A stretch of DNA of 64,000 nucleotides from Lentibacillus cibarius (GCF_005887555.1 NZ_VCIA01000001.1:1674001-1738000); one strand, 5' to 3'; positions 18,612-29,092 are shown, counted from the stretch's first letter. The notes: generated by a model from the letters alone, not told the origin. Translations and numbers: made by a program.

Positions 18612-20294
18612 TTAATGTTCAGTGATATAACCCCACTTGAACTGGATAGTGCCCAGATTTCCGACTGAAACGTCTTTGACATAGTCTTTATGCGCATAAA
18701 CGTTTGTATAGAAGTAAACCGGTGCAATCGGCATGTTATCCATGAACAGCTGTTCCGCTTCACGCAGCAATTCTTTACGTACTGCTTCATCTTTTTCTTT
18801 TCTTGCTTCTTGCAGCAAGCTAGCATATTCTTCATCTTCCCAGTTGGTGTAGTTGTTGCCGCCAACGGTTTCAAAAATCTCCAAGAAGTTTATTGGGTCA
18901 AGGAAGTCAGCAATCCAGCCCGTACGGCCAACTTGATAAGTACCCTCAGACATAGAATCAAGATGAACGTTCCATTCTGAATTATTCAACTTCACATCGA
19001 CACCAAGCGTTTCCTTCCACATGTCCTGTACGGCCTGCGCGATTGCCGCGTGACCCTCATCTGTATTATAGGAAAGCTTGATGTTTGGCAATTCATCAAG
19101 ACCTAACTCCTCAAGTCCCTTGTCAAGATATTCTTTTGCTTTTTCAACGCCGTTATCTTTGAAGTAGCCGTCTTTATTTTCTTCCCAAATGGCCGTTGGT
19201 ACCAAGCCCATTCCAGGCTCTTGCTCCCCTTTTGTAATATTTTCAACAATGCCTTTACGGTTAATGGCTAATGCAAACGCCTTACGGATATTCACATTTG
19301 TGAACGGTTCTTTTTCTGTATTAAATGAGTAGTAATACGTACCAGCCTTTGGTGAGATATTTAAGCTGCCTTCCTGTTTCATTGGTGGAATAGCTGCTAA
19401 TGGTACATTATCTAACGGTGAACCAAGCCAATCCAGCTCTCCATTATCGTACATCTGTTTAGCCGTATTTTCATCGTCGACCATTTCCATCGTGATTGTC
19501 TCTAGATGAACATTTTCAGCATCCCAGTAATCAGGATTCTTTTTTAAAACAATCTGGTTCTTATGTTCCCATTTTTCCATAAGAAATGGGCCATTTGTCA
19601 CATAGTCTTCTCCAGCGTCGGCTGCCCAGTCTTTATTTTTATCAGCTACGTTTTGATTAACCGGGTAAAATGTATAGAAAGCTGTCAATTCCAGGAAGTA
19701 TGGCGTCGGGTTTTCCAATTCTACAACAAGCGTTTTCTCGTCTTTCACAGTAATACCGACATCATCCAAGGAGCCTTTACCTGTTTTGGCAGCTTCCGCA
19801 CCTTTAATTGGATACAGCTGATAGGCGTAGTCAGTATCAGGGCTGTCCGGATTGAGCACCCACTTCCACGAATCGGCAAATGTCTGTGCGGTGATCGGGT
19901 CACCATTTGACCATTTCACACCATCACGAATGGTGAATGTATATGTCTTCTTATCATCTGAAATTTCGATATCACTCGCCATTGCTTTTTCAGGCTCACC
20001 GTCCTGATTCATCCGTGTCAAACCTTCAAAGATTTGTGACAGTACTGCGTTGGATGTTGTATCTGTCGCTTTGGCAGGGTGCAAGGAAGGTGGCTCCGTC
20101 TTAATATTTACTGTCAACGACTGATCGTCTGCCAAAGCAGCTTCACCATCGTCTTTCCCTTCATTATTTGACTGTTCTGTATCGCCACCTTTACTTTCTC
20201 CCCCGTCACCACTGGTGTCATCTCCACAAGCTGCAAGGAATATACCCATGGCAAACACGAATGCTAATAGTAATGACCACTTCTTCCAATTCAT
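18612..20294 (-). CDS. oppA: Oligopeptide-binding lipoprotein OppA, copy 2
   Basis: 560 residues, closely similar to copy 1 over its full length, with lipobox LAAC and a longer Gly/Asp/Glu spacer. The differences cluster in the spacer and in scattered surface positions. Ligand-facing blocks such as PGMGLVPTAIWEENKDGYF are conserved between copies. It has its own promoter upstream and its own terminator downstream, so it can be expressed without the permease genes. Confidence 0.92.
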   Translation of the reverse strand: MNWKKWSLLLAFVFAMGIFLAACGDDTSGDGGESKGGDTEQSNNEGKDDGEAALADDQSLTVNIKTEPPSLHPAKATDTTSNAVLSQIFEGLTRMNQDGEPEKAMASDIEISDDKKTYTFTIRDGVKWSNGDPITAQTFADSWKWVLNPDSPDTDYAYQLYPIKGAEAAKTGKGSLDDVGITVKDEKTLVVELENPTPYFLELTAFYTFYPVNQNVADKNKDWAADAGEDYVTNGPFLMEKWEHKNQIVLKKNPDYWDAENVHLETITMEMVDDENTAKQMYDNGELDWLGSPLDNVPLAAIPPMKQEGSLNISPKAGTYYYSFNTEKEPFTNVNIRKAFALAINRKGIVENITKGEQEPGMGLVPTAIWEENKDGYFKDNGVEKAKEYLDKGLEELGLDELPNIKLSYNTDEGHAAIAQAVQDMWKETLGVDVKLNNSEWNVHLDSMSEGTYQVGRTGWIADFLDPINFLEIFETVGGNNYTNWEDEEYASLLQEARKEKDEAVRKELLREAEQLFMDNMPIAPVYFYTNVYAHKDYVKDVSVGNLGTIQFKWGYITEH

Positions 20295-20330
20295 CAGCTT
20301 TGACCTCCCTAGGATTCTTTATTTGCTATG

Positions 20331-20400
20331 CAGACAATTGCTATTATTAGTTCAATTATCTACAACATAATTATACTACGTTATCTAATAAATTGCACTA
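20331..20400 (-). promoter_or_regulatory. oppA2 promoter region
   Basis: TATAAT on the minus strand at 20375-20370 with AAATAGTGCAATTTATTAGAT upstream, the same layout as oppA1 and oppA3. A slightly degraded version of the leader palindrome (AGACAATTG...CAATTATCT, 20332-20360) follows the -10. Confidence 0.55.
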
Positions 20401-20672
20401 TTTTTATAAAAATTATTGATTTTTTAAATATAGACTATTTTAGAAGGTAGATTTGTAGGTGTTAGAAATTAAATTGTTTATTATAAAGGGAAATGTCCAA
20501 GTAGTGGGGGACAATCCTTATATAGAATAGAGGGGGCTTGTTGTCCGTTTATGCACGGATACAAGCGACTGGAATATTTATTTAATGTATGCTGATCAAC
20601 TAATTGACCAGCATACGATAAAGAAATCAATAGGGTTATTCCGATTTTGCACTGACGCTTTTGTTGTTTTAT
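20401..20672. other. Gap behind oppA3
   Basis: No gene. A hairpin GTATGCTG...CAGCATAC (20587-20616) about 60 bases after the oppA3 stop may end its transcript, though the T tract is poor. Confidence 0.4.
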
Positions 20673-22358
20673 TTAATGTTCGGCAATATAGCCCCATTTA
20701 AATTGAACAGTACCTAACTTTCCGACTGAAACATCCTTGACATAGTCTTTATGTGCATAAATGTTAGTATAGAAGTAGATTGGCGCTATTGGCATTTCAT
20801 CCATGAACAGCTGTTCCGCTTCACGCAGCAGTTCTTCACGTGCTGTTTCATCCGTTTCTTTTCTTGATTCCTCCAGCAAACTAGCATATTCGTCGCTTTC
20901 CCAGTTAGTGTAGTTGTTGCCGCCGACTGTTTCAAAAACTTCCAGGAAGTAAATCGGATCAAGGAAGAAGGATGCTGTCCAGCCCATGCGTCCAACCTGG
21001 TAATTTCCTTCACTTAGCGTATCAAGATACACATTCCATTCTTCGTTATTCAGCTGTACATCAACATCAAGGCTTTCCTTCCACATGTCCTGAACCGCCT
21101 GCGCAATGGCGGCATGAGCTTCATTCGTATTGTAGGAAAGTTTGACTGTCGGCAATTTGTCAAGACCTAGCTCATCAAGCCCTTTCTCAAGGTATTCTTT
21201 CGCTTTTTCTACATCGTTATCTTTAAAATAACCGTCTTTATTACCCTCCCAAACGGCTGTTGGTACGAGTGCCATTCCCGGTACTTGATCACCTTTCGTA
21301 ATGTTTTCTACAATGCCTTTGCGATTAATGGCTAATGCAAATGCCTTGCGAATATTTTTATTGGTGAATGGTTCCATTTCCGTATTAAACGAATAATAAT
21401 ACGTACCTGCCATCGGTGAAATATTTAAACTACCATCTTGCTTCATCGGTGGGATAGCCGCTAGTGGAATCGAGTCAAATGGCGAACCGATCCAGTCTAG
21501 TTTGCCGTTATCGTACATTTGCTTAGCTGTGTTTTCATCGTCGACCATTTCCATGGTGATTGTTTCAAGATGTACATTTTCGGAGTCCCAGTAATCGGGG
21601 TTTTTCTTCAGAACAATTTGGTTCTTATGTTTCCATGTATCTAAGAGGAACGGTCCGTTTGTAACATAGTCTTCACCCGCATTAGCATCCCAATCTTTGT
21701 TCTTCTTGGCCACATTTTGATTTACCGGATAATACGTGTAGGATGCAGTCAGCTCTAGGAAGTACGGTATCGGGTTATTCAATTCCACAACGAGCGTTTT
21801 GTCATCTTTGACAGTAATACCGACATCGTCCAGAGAACCTTCACCGTTTTTAGCAGCTTCCGCCCCTTTAATCGGATACAGTCGATAAGCGTAATCCGTA
21901 TCCGGACTATCTGGATTTAGCACCCATTTCCACGAATCAGCAAATGTCTGCGCGGTAATCGGATCACCATTCGACCATGTTGCGCCGTCACGAATCGTGA
22001 ATGTGTATGTTTTTTTATCATCTGAAATGTCAATATCACTCGCCATCGCCTTTTGCGGCTCCCCATCGGGTCCTAGACGTGTCAAGCCTTCAAACACTTG
22101 ACTGAGTACGGCAAGTGACGTATTGTCGGATGCCTTCCCGGGGTGCAATGAAGGCGGTTCAGTCTTAATGTTTACTGTCAGTGATTGATCGTCTGCCAAA
22201 GCAGCGTCACTATTGTCATCCCCTCCATCATCTGATTGCTGTGTATTGTCACCTTTACTTTCCTCTCCCTCACCACTGGTGTCATCTCCACAAGCAGCAA
22301 GGAAAATTCCCATGGCGAATACGAACACTAATAGTAATGACCACTTCTTCCAGTTCAT
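20673..22358 (-). CDS. oppA: Oligopeptide-binding lipoprotein OppA, copy 3
   Basis: 561 residues, first gene of the opp cluster in transcription order. Lipobox LAAC, then an Asp/Ser-rich spacer and the family 5 solute-binding domain. Compared with copies 1 and 2 it carries the most substitutions (for example IPYFLELTASYTYY and SFFLDPIYFLEVFE, the latter one residue longer). The three copies probably widen the peptide range of one permease; that is inference. Confidence 0.92.
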   Translation of the reverse strand: MNWKKWSLLLVFVFAMGIFLAACGDDTSGEGEESKGDNTQQSDDGGDDNSDAALADDQSLTVNIKTEPPSLHPGKASDNTSLAVLSQVFEGLTRLGPDGEPQKAMASDIDISDDKKTYTFTIRDGATWSNGDPITAQTFADSWKWVLNPDSPDTDYAYRLYPIKGAEAAKNGEGSLDDVGITVKDDKTLVVELNNPIPYFLELTASYTYYPVNQNVAKKNKDWDANAGEDYVTNGPFLLDTWKHKNQIVLKKNPDYWDSENVHLETITMEMVDDENTAKQMYDNGKLDWIGSPFDSIPLAAIPPMKQDGSLNISPMAGTYYYSFNTEMEPFTNKNIRKAFALAINRKGIVENITKGDQVPGMALVPTAVWEGNKDGYFKDNDVEKAKEYLEKGLDELGLDKLPTVKLSYNTNEAHAAIAQAVQDMWKESLDVDVQLNNEEWNVYLDTLSEGNYQVGRMGWTASFFLDPIYFLEVFETVGGNNYTNWESDEYASLLEESRKETDETAREELLREAEQLFMDEMPIAPIYFYTNIYAHKDYVKDVSVGKLGTVQFKWGYIAEH

Positions 22359-22389
22359 AACTGTTGCCCTCCCTAACGTTCTGCGTTTT

Positions 22390-22466
22390 TTTACAGATAA
22401 TTCATATTATTGGTAAACTAGCTATGCTATTATTGTACTATGGTTTCTGATAAATTGCACTATTTT
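22390..22466 (-). promoter_or_regulatory. oppA3 promoter region
   Basis: TACAAT on the minus strand (22437-22432) with AAATAGTGCAATTTATCAGAAA upstream, overlapping the end of the preceding DUF1002 gene. ACAGATAATTCA (22393-22404) matches one arm of the oppA1 leader palindrome; the second arm is degraded. The AATTTTC...GAAAAT stretch next to it resembles parts of a CodY box. Confidence 0.5.
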
Positions 22467-23375
22467 CTATTGAAAATTACTGACCAATCCCCCAAGAAAG
22501 TCGCTAATTAAATTTATAAGCTTACTAAAAAAGTTCTCCACTTTATTCCAAAAACCTTCATCATTGACTAAGTCCTGAACTTTGGATGCAATATCATTAA
22601 GCTGCTTTTTAACTGTATCAAAATTTATATCCAAATCGCGCATCCGATTAAATAAATCAATAAGCATTTGCCGGTGTTCGTCGCTAAGTGAAATGCCGAG
22701 TTTGTCTAGCTGGTCCTGGACGATTTGTTCGACTTCTTCTTTTGTCGCTGGATTCTGTTCAGCTATTTGCTTCTTGATTTCTGTCAACAGTTCACTTACT
22801 TTTTCCTGATTTATTCCTGCTTTATCGGCGAGGTCTGTCGCCACACCAAGTTCGTCATTTGCTAATTCCATCCGTTCTTTATTAAGCTGTTTCCCCTCCG
22901 CATCATACGCCTTATAAATCCCGGTTAATGCTGAATGCCCGCTTACCTTTACGGGGGAGGCCACATCGACCGTTGCATTTTCCACACCGGCAGTCAGTAA
23001 GGCATTTGCGTACATTTCATTGGTCACCTGTGTAATATTATCCGGGGTGACAATATTGATCGTTAGTCCGGCTCCCTTTTCTTCCCTGGTAATTTTAGCT
23101 GATGAGAACATGCGTGAATTCGGATCACCGTCAATATAGTTTGCAATATCCTCACCCGTCACAGTATATGTTTTTACAGTATCAGGGTCTGTTACATCGA
23201 GTTGCTCACTCACCTGCTGCTTTTGTGATTTGGATAGAGTATCGCCATAAACAACAATTGGAACACCAAGTTTTTCATTGATCCCTTTATCTGTGGCAAG
23301 TGCCGGTTGTGCAGCGAAGATAACCAAACCGACCATCGCCAAGAACATTGTGGCTAATTTAACATAACGTTTCAT
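22467..23375 (-). CDS. DUF1002 exported protein, YpuA-like
   Basis: 302 residues from ATG 23375 behind AAAGGGGTG. Signal peptide ending near PALA-TDKG. The first 170 residues match the DUF1002 family: YGDTLSKSQKQQV, YTVTGEDIANYI, SSAKIT and VKVSGHSALTGIYKAY. The C-terminal half is helical and rich in Lys/Glu, ending with an amphipathic stretch (FFSKLINLISDFLGGLVSNF). Secreted, role unknown; B. subtilis YpuA is a relative. No terminator separates it from oppA3. Confidence 0.82.
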   Translation of the reverse strand: MKRYVKLATMFLAMVGLVIFAAQPALATDKGINEKLGVPIVVYGDTLSKSQKQQVSEQLDVTDPDTVKTYTVTGEDIANYIDGDPNSRMFSSAKITREEKGAGLTINIVTPDNITQVTNEMYANALLTAGVENATVDVASPVKVSGHSALTGIYKAYDAEGKQLNKERMELANDELGVATDLADKAGINQEKVSELLTEIKKQIAEQNPATKEEVEQIVQDQLDKLGISLSDEHRQMLIDLFNRMRDLDINFDTVKKQLNDIASKVQDLVNDEGFWNKVENFFSKLINLISDFLGGLVSNFQ

Positions 23376-23590
23376 TTCATTCACCCCTTTATAAGTGGAT
23401 TCATTCTTGTCCAACAGCACTTATTATTATGATTCATTATACCTTTTTAGCACTGTTATGAATACCGTTTCCCTGTTGAATTTCTAAACAAACGATGTAA
23501 CAATACGTGGTAAGCATTTAACTTTCCTTTTAGTTTGTGTTGCTATATATTTAGAGTACCGAAATAAATTTCAGAAAGAAGGGACCTGTA

Positions 23591-24838
23591 ATCTCTGGTC
23601 AAAACCAAAATGTAAAACGAAATTTAGTCATCATGTGGTTTGCGAATTTCTTTATTGCGGGAAGCATCACCGTGGTTCTTCCGTTTATCTCTCTGTACAT
23701 TGAGGAATTCGGGGATTTTTCTGATTCGTACGTGCAAACCTGGTCTGGCTGGATATTTGGTATTACCTTTGTCGCTGCATTCATTTTTTCACCGATTTGG
23801 GGGAAAATTGGGGATAAGTATGGCAGGAAAAAAATTCTTATTCTCTCATCAGCAGGACTTGGCGTTTCCGTCTTATTGATGGGATTTGCCGACTCTGTTT
23901 GGGAACTGTTTTTATTGCGACTGTTTATGGGCGTTTTTACTGGATTCATTCCAATGTCCCAGGCGCTCATTTCAACACAAACACCGAAAGAGGTTGCCGG
24001 AAGAGTACTGGGAACGCTGCAGACCGGAAGTATTACCGGATCATTGATGGGACCAATGATAGGTGGCTCGCTTGCTGATATATTCGGCTTTGAGTCAACA
24101 TTCAAATGGATCTCCGTTACTATCTTCCTATCAGGGATTATCGTCTTATTTGGCATTCGGGAAGTAATGCTAAAAAGTTCCGACGATGCAAAACAAACAT
24201 CCTATTCCAGTAAAGAAGTCCTCCTACACATTATCGGCAATCCCGTACTGTTTGTTGTCATGCTGATCTCCGCACTTGTGCAAATCGCGCACTTCAGCAT
24301 ACAGCCCATCTTATCCTTATACGTTGCTGACATTCACGGTGAGGCTAATATTGCGTTTTTCTCCGGTATGGCATTCTCGGCTGCGGGTCTCGGAAACCTT
24401 CTAATGACCAAGCGCTGGGGACGGCTCGGTGACCGAATTGGTTATGTGAAAGTGATGATTTTTCTTTTGTTCATGGCGGGTATCGTTTACTTTCCGGGAG
24501 CATTTGTAACTAGTATCTGGCAGCTGATTATTTTGCGGTTTTTACTTGGTATTTCGATTGGTGGTATTATTCCTGTTCGAATTGCTTATATCAGGCAGGA
24601 AGCACCAATTTCGATGCAAGGAGAAGTGCTTGGTTACAATACTAGCTTACGGTTTTTCGGAAATATCATCGGTCCGGCGCTAGGGGGAATGCTTTCGGGG
24701 TTATTCGGATTTTCTGCCGTATTCTTTGTGACAAGCGGACTGCTGATTTTAAGCGGCATGATCACCCTTATCGCTTGGTACAAACACGAACATGGCAGCA
24801 AAAGGCATAGAAAACGATCACATACCTTTTCACATTGA
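23591..24838 (+). CDS. MFS multidrug-type efflux transporter
   Basis: Major facilitator with 12 predicted helices; motif A appears as GKIGDKYGRKKIL after helix 2, and antiporter motif C-like sequence is in helix 5 (LGTLQTGSITGSLMGPMIGG). The first ATG is 23633, giving 401 residues, but it has no ribosome binding site. GAAGGGA at 23577-23583 points to the ATC at 23591, which would add 14 residues (ISGQNQNVKRNLVI), a normal N-terminal tail for this family. I report the longer form with low certainty on the start. Drug or metabolite export is inferred from family. Confidence 0.8.
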   Translation: MSGQNQNVKRNLVIMWFANFFIAGSITVVLPFISLYIEEFGDFSDSYVQTWSGWIFGITFVAAFIFSPIWGKIGDKYGRKKILILSSAGLGVSVLLMGFADSVWELFLLRLFMGVFTGFIPMSQALISTQTPKEVAGRVLGTLQTGSITGSLMGPMIGGSLADIFGFESTFKWISVTIFLSGIIVLFGIREVMLKSSDDAKQTSYSSKEVLLHIIGNPVLFVVMLISALVQIAHFSIQPILSLYVADIHGEANIAFFSGMAFSAAGLGNLLMTKRWGRLGDRIGYVKVMIFLLFMAGIVYFPGAFVTSIWQLIILRFLLGISIGGIIPVRIAYIRQEAPISMQGEVLGYNTSLRFFGNIIGPALGGMLSGLFGFSAVFFVTSGLLILSGMITLIAWYKHEHGSKRHRKRSHTFSH

Positions 24839-24969
24839 ATGAAAAGCGGTTGCTGAAGGAAGCTACTGTTTTTTTGTTTCCGGGTTGGGTTATTCAGTAT
24901 AGGTTGATATTAAATAAACGATATGTTACAAATACTAAGTCTACTATTAATAAGAAAGAAAGTGATACC

Positions 24970-25215
24970 ATGGGCGTAGTCATTGTTGAGGTCTGCGACG
25001 GAAACGCGATCACTTCTTTAGATATAGAAGAAATCATCGAAAACGAATTTCCAGAGGTAGCCGTTTTAATGAACGAATGCTTATCATTTTGCGGCTTGTG
25101 CCGAGTTAAACCATACGCACTTGTCAATAACCGACGCGTTTTCGGGAACACACCTGAAGAATGTTTAGACAAAATTCGTCAAACAATTAAAGAAGAACTG
25201 GCCGTTTATCAATAA
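24970..25215 (+). CDS. yuzB: DUF1450 protein, YuzB-like
   Basis: 81 residues from ATG 24970. Matches the YuzB family: VVIVEVCDGNAI at the start, MNECLSFCGLCRVKPYALVNNR with three closely spaced cysteines, then a C-terminal helix. The cysteine cluster recalls thioredoxin-like ferredoxins, and metal or iron-sulfur binding is plausible but unproved. The last codons form the left arm of its terminator. Confidence 0.85.
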   Translation: MGVVIVEVCDGNAITSLDIEEIIENEFPEVAVLMNECLSFCGLCRVKPYALVNNRRVFGNTPEECLDKIRQTIKEELAVYQ

Positions 25216-25232
25216 TGGCCAGTTCTTTTTTC
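25193..25232 (+). terminator. Terminator overlapping the yuzB stop
   Basis: AAGAACTGGCC...GGCCAGTTCTT followed by T residues; the left arm is coding sequence. Confidence 0.88.
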
Positions 25233-25319
25233 TGCTATAAGTACTGTTTTTCGGTTATTTTCACCGAACTTATTTCCCTGCTTTTATTACCCGGGTAATA
25301 TTTTGGCGAAATTTGCGGT

Positions 25320-26489
25320 CTATAAACTAGCCTGTAAAATTTCTACCGAGTCGTCTCTTGTCAGTTTTTTAAAGTTACCGAACTCCGGACGGGCGATGAC
25401 GGTCTTATCGGCCATCTCCTCAAGTGTGCTTTCATCAATGCCGTAATAACCCAATTTTTCAGGAGCACCGATACTATTCCAGAATTCCCGCAGTTTTTCA
25501 ATACCTTCCAGTGCTGCTTCGTAATCACTTTTTCCATTCGGGTCAACAGCAAACACACGAACAGCCAACTGCTTAAACCGGCTGGCATTAGCTTCATCCA
25601 GCACGTGTTTCATCCAGTTCGGAAACAGAATGGCCAATCCACCACCATGCGGAATATCATGAACCGCTGATGCTGCATGTTCCAGGTTATGTGTCGCCCA
25701 GTCGCCGCGGAAGCCCATATTAAGCATGTCATTTAAAGCCAATGTCCCGCTTAACATAATTGTTTCCCGGTATTCGTAATTTTCCAGGTCCTCAAGTAAT
25801 TTCGGGGCTGTCTCCTTAACCGTCAGTAAAATCGATTCACAAAACCGGTCCTGCACAGGCGTATTTCCTGTCTGATGGAAATAGTGCTCCAGTACATGTG
25901 ACATGATATCGACTATCCCATAAACGGTCTGTTCATGCGGAACGGAAAAGGTATGCGCTGGATCAAGTATGGAAAACTTAGGGTATGTATACGGACAACC
26001 CCAGCCATGCTTTTCATGTGTTTCCCAGTTAGTAATTACTGAGCCACGGTTCATTTCCGAACCAGTTGCGGAAATCGTTAATACCGTACCGAACGGCAGT
26101 GCATCCGTTGCCTGGACTTTTTTCGTGACAATATCCCATATATCCGCGTCAGTCTTTGCTCCTGCTGCAATCGCTTTTGTCGCATCAATCGTGCTGCCGC
26201 CACCGACGGCAAGTAAAAACGCAATACCTTCACGTTTGCAGATGTCTATACCTTTTCTAACGGTAGAGACACGTGGATTCGGCTCCACGCCGGGTAATTC
26301 GTGCACTTCCGCATCAATGGCAGCCAGCCTGTCCATGACATTGTCATAAACGCCATTGCGCTTAATGCTGCCCCCGCCATAGACGACGAGAACTTTTTTT
26401 CCGTACTTAGAAACTTCTTCCGGTAAGTCTTCCAGCTGACCTCTGCCAAAAATTAATTTGACCGGATTGTAATATGTGAAATTATTCAT
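25320..26489 (-). CDS. Iron-containing alcohol dehydrogenase, YugJ/YugK-like
   Basis: 389 residues, ATG behind TGGAGGAATC. Group III iron alcohol dehydrogenase: NAD(P)-binding GGGS motifs ([24 protein letters not shown]) and the metal ligands in [11 protein letters not shown] and [21 protein letters not shown]. Resembles butanol dehydrogenases YugJ/YugK, which reduce aldehydes with NAD(P)H. It is followed in transcription by nothing; RidA lies upstream on the same strand, 55 bases away, and they may be co-transcribed. Confidence 0.9.
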   Translation of the reverse strand: MNNFTYYNPVKLIFGRGQLEDLPEEVSKYGKKVLVVYGGGSIKRNGVYDNVMDRLAAIDAEVHELPGVEPNPRVSTVRKGIDICKREGIAFLLAVGGGSTIDATKAIAAGAKTDADIWDIVTKKVQATDALPFGTVLTISATGSEMNRGSVITNWETHEKHGWGCPYTYPKFSILDPAHTFSVPHEQTVYGIVDIMSHVLEHYFHQTGNTPVQDRFCESILLTVKETAPKLLEDLENYEYRETIMLSGTLALNDMLNMGFRGDWATHNLEHAASAVHDIPHGGGLAILFPNWMKHVLDEANASRFKQLAVRVFAVDPNGKSDYEAALEGIEKLREFWNSIGAPEKLGYYGIDESTLEEMADKTVIARPEFGNFKKLTRDDSVEILQASL

Positions 26490-26544
26490 GATGATTCCTC
26501 CAATTGTCAGCTTGTATAGCGTAAGTCTTCATTGGTCGGACTTC

Positions 26545-26925
26545 TCAATTCGCGGTATAAACGATTGCATCCATTTCAATACGGGCACCTTTTGGAAGCC
26601 CACTCACCTCAATAGTAGCCCGTGCCGGATATGGCTCCGACAAATAACTACCGTAAATTTCATTGACAGTTGCAAAGTCATCAATCGAAGCTACATAAAT
26701 CGTAAATTTCACTACATTTGCAAAGTCCGCATCCGCTTCTGTCAGGATGGCCTTTAAATTTGCCATCACCTGTTTTGTCTGTTTCTCTATCCCCTCTTCT
26801 ATCGCACCTGTTTCCGGGTTAATCCCAATTTGTCCGGAAATGTAGATGAAGTCACCCGCTTGAATCGCTTGTGAATACGGTCCGAGTGCATTTGGTGCGT
26901 GATTTGTATGAATTGCTTTTCCCAT
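26545..26925 (-). CDS. ridA: RidA family enamine/imine deaminase
   Basis: 126 residues, the standard length. The RidA signature is complete: NAPNALGPYSQAIQ, YISGQIGINPETG, VVKFTIYVASI and the C-terminal YPARATIEVSGLPKGARIEMDAIV with the catalytic arginine. It hydrolyses reactive 2-aminoacrylate released by PLP enzymes, in the cytoplasm. Ribosome binding site GGGGGAGGAAT. Confidence 0.95.
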   Translation of the reverse strand: MGKAIHTNHAPNALGPYSQAIQAGDFIYISGQIGINPETGAIEEGIEKQTKQVMANLKAILTEADADFANVVKFTIYVASIDDFATVNEIYGSYLSEPYPARATIEVSGLPKGARIEMDAIVYTAN

Positions 26926-26986
26926 AAAAATTCCTCCCCCAATTAATCAAGATTATATCAATCCTATCATTTCATCGCTGATGGTA

Positions 26987-27604
26987 CTACTTTTTTGCAA
27001 GCGCGTTCCTATATGCCAGCACGTCACGAACGTAATGAATGTCGCCGTAGCAGGCATTGTATTGTTTGGCCGCTTCACGCAGACAGCTGTATTGTGATTT
27101 GTCAGCGGCGCTTTTATACATCTTTTGCGAAAAGGCAATGGCTGCTTCTTCTGAATAAGCTCCCGAATTAGCTGCCACATAATCAATAAAACCCTTGCCA
27201 AAATTGTACGACTGGATAGCTAGCTCCACGTCGCCATTCGCCGCCTCCAGCGTCCGTGAAAAATAGGAAACCCCTTGCTTAATCGACATTTCCGGATCAT
27301 TAATACAACCTCGGGATCCACAATAGCTTTCCGAGGATTGCATGGGATCACTTCCACGGCCGCCTGATTCCTGCATCATCATTGCCAGCAGTACATCCAC
27401 ATGCTCACTTACATCGTATTTGGCTGCATAGGTTTCCACCATTGGCTTGTAATCACGAACTTGTTTACTCACCGCGGCATGTGGTGGGAAAAATGTTTTG
27501 TTGTCGTCGTCCAACCTAATCACTGATAATAAAACGAAGGTCCCTACGAATACGAATGCAATGAACATTGTTTTTTTTATCGCCTTTTTCCTTTTACGTT
27601 TCAT
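26987..27604 (-). CDS. Lysozyme-like exported protein
   Basis: 205 residues. Basic N-terminus and one membrane anchor (TMFIAFVFVGTFVLLSVI), then an extracellular lysozyme-like domain of the CwlT N-terminal type: LAMMMQESGGRGSDPMQSSE with the catalytic Glu, GVSYFSRTL, AIQSYNFGKGFIDYV and a DVLAYRNA end. It probably cleaves or remodels peptidoglycan. Start ATG with AGAGGGATACC. Stands alone. Confidence 0.85.
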   Translation of the reverse strand: MKRKRKKAIKKTMFIAFVFVGTFVLLSVIRLDDDNKTFFPPHAAVSKQVRDYKPMVETYAAKYDVSEHVDVLLAMMMQESGGRGSDPMQSSESYCGSRGCINDPEMSIKQGVSYFSRTLEAANGDVELAIQSYNFGKGFIDYVAANSGAYSEEAAIAFSQKMYKSAADKSQYSCLREAAKQYNACYGDIHYVRDVLAYRNALAKK

Positions 27605-27658
27605 GGTATCCCTCTGCTATTTTCTAGGTAATCGCATTTATTTCCTGCCCGACTTTCA

Positions 27659-29007
27659 TTAATGCCCCCGATGTTTCGCAAATATCTCCTTTTCCCGCCA
27701 TCTTCCAAACCGATAGTACATAAATGCAGCAAAACTGCTCAGCAAAAAGCTTATCCCCATACCAATGGCAAGGCCTGTATCCCCAAACCAGCCGGAAAAG
27801 AGTTCAGCTAGTGGAAATCGGAGAGCCCAGAATGAAATAATATTTAAAGCCAATACTTGATACATCGCCCCAGAAGCTCTTACAATCCCATTCAAAATAA
27901 AATTGATGCCAAGAAACGGATAGCACAGTGCAATGATTTGTAAGTATTCGGTCCCGAATGCTACAGCTGCACTGTCGTTAATAAACAGCTTGATGCCATA
28001 TTCGGCAAACAGAACAACCAGGATGCCGACTAATAGCATAATAGAAAAGTTGTACAGCACGCCGTATGTTGCAATTTTTTTGACACGTTTCCAGTCGCGC
28101 ACCCCGATATTTTGCCCGGCCATGCTATTGACCGATGTTCCCAAGGCATGTGCCGGCAGCATCAACATACTGTCCAGCCGCTGTGCAGCACCAAAGCCTG
28201 CCACAACATGGCCACCAAAGCCAGTCACAACACTCATGATAGCCGCCGACCCAGCCGAAATAACCGCCATTTGTAAGCCGGACGGGATACCAAGATGCAA
28301 AATGAGGCCAACCTCTTGTTTCGCCGGTAAGGAAGGAACACGAAACGGCGCCAGCTTTTTGGAAAGCACATGGATTAGGCCATACAAAAACGCACTGCCC
28401 TGTGCAAAAATCGTCGCCAATGCCGCACCATTGATACCAAGATCAAATCCTGCGATAAATATCGGATTAACGACGATATTTAACAGTACAGCAATCATAA
28501 CAAAGCGCAGTGGTGTCTTACTGTCCCCAAAGCCCTAAGTACCGTGCTGATAAAATTATAGCCAAATAGAAATAATATACCGAGAAAATTCATTTGCAAA
28601 TAAGATTTAGCCGCAGCCAATATCGTTTCCGGCGTCCCTAACAAACGCAGCAATTGTTCGGCAAACGTGTAGCCAAGCGTGCTCAGTAGCAGAGCCATCA
28701 CCGTCAAAATAACGACAAATGCATTCAAATACTTCTTCAGGCCGGCTTCATTGTTACGCCCTTTCTGCTGCGAAAGAATCGTGAGCGCCGCGTTGTTCAG
28801 GCCGATCACAAAGGAAAGTACCGTAAAAATAATGGTACTCGATACAGCAACCGCCCCTAGCGCACTGGCACCAAGTAAATTGCCCACCCACAGACTGTCC
28901 GCAAACTGATACGACGTCTGCAGCAAATTGGTCAGCATAAGCGGCCCGGAAAAAACGATTAATTGTCGTAAAATATTTCCCTGTGTGAAATCATGCTGGT
29001 TACGCAT
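27659..29007 (-). pseudogene. MATE efflux transporter, one-base frameshift
   Basis: Two MatE halves are present: the first six helices (from ATG 29007, with AAAGGCGG upstream) and the second six. They join at ISTVLRALG, where normal sequence continues GDSKTPLRF. The break is in the C run 28525-28528: minus strand TTGGGG ACAGTAAG needs five G, not four, to read DSKTPLRF. With the base restored the gene is full length (about 449 residues). It would export cationic drugs or metabolites with Na or H exchange. Same type of lesion as in oppD and the next gene. Confidence 0.85.
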
Positions 29008-29092
29008 TGTAGGCCGCCTTTCCACGTTATTCCTCGTTATTATAGCATGAAGTGAACGATTCTATCAGCTGGCAGGACAGTACTAAACGTTC

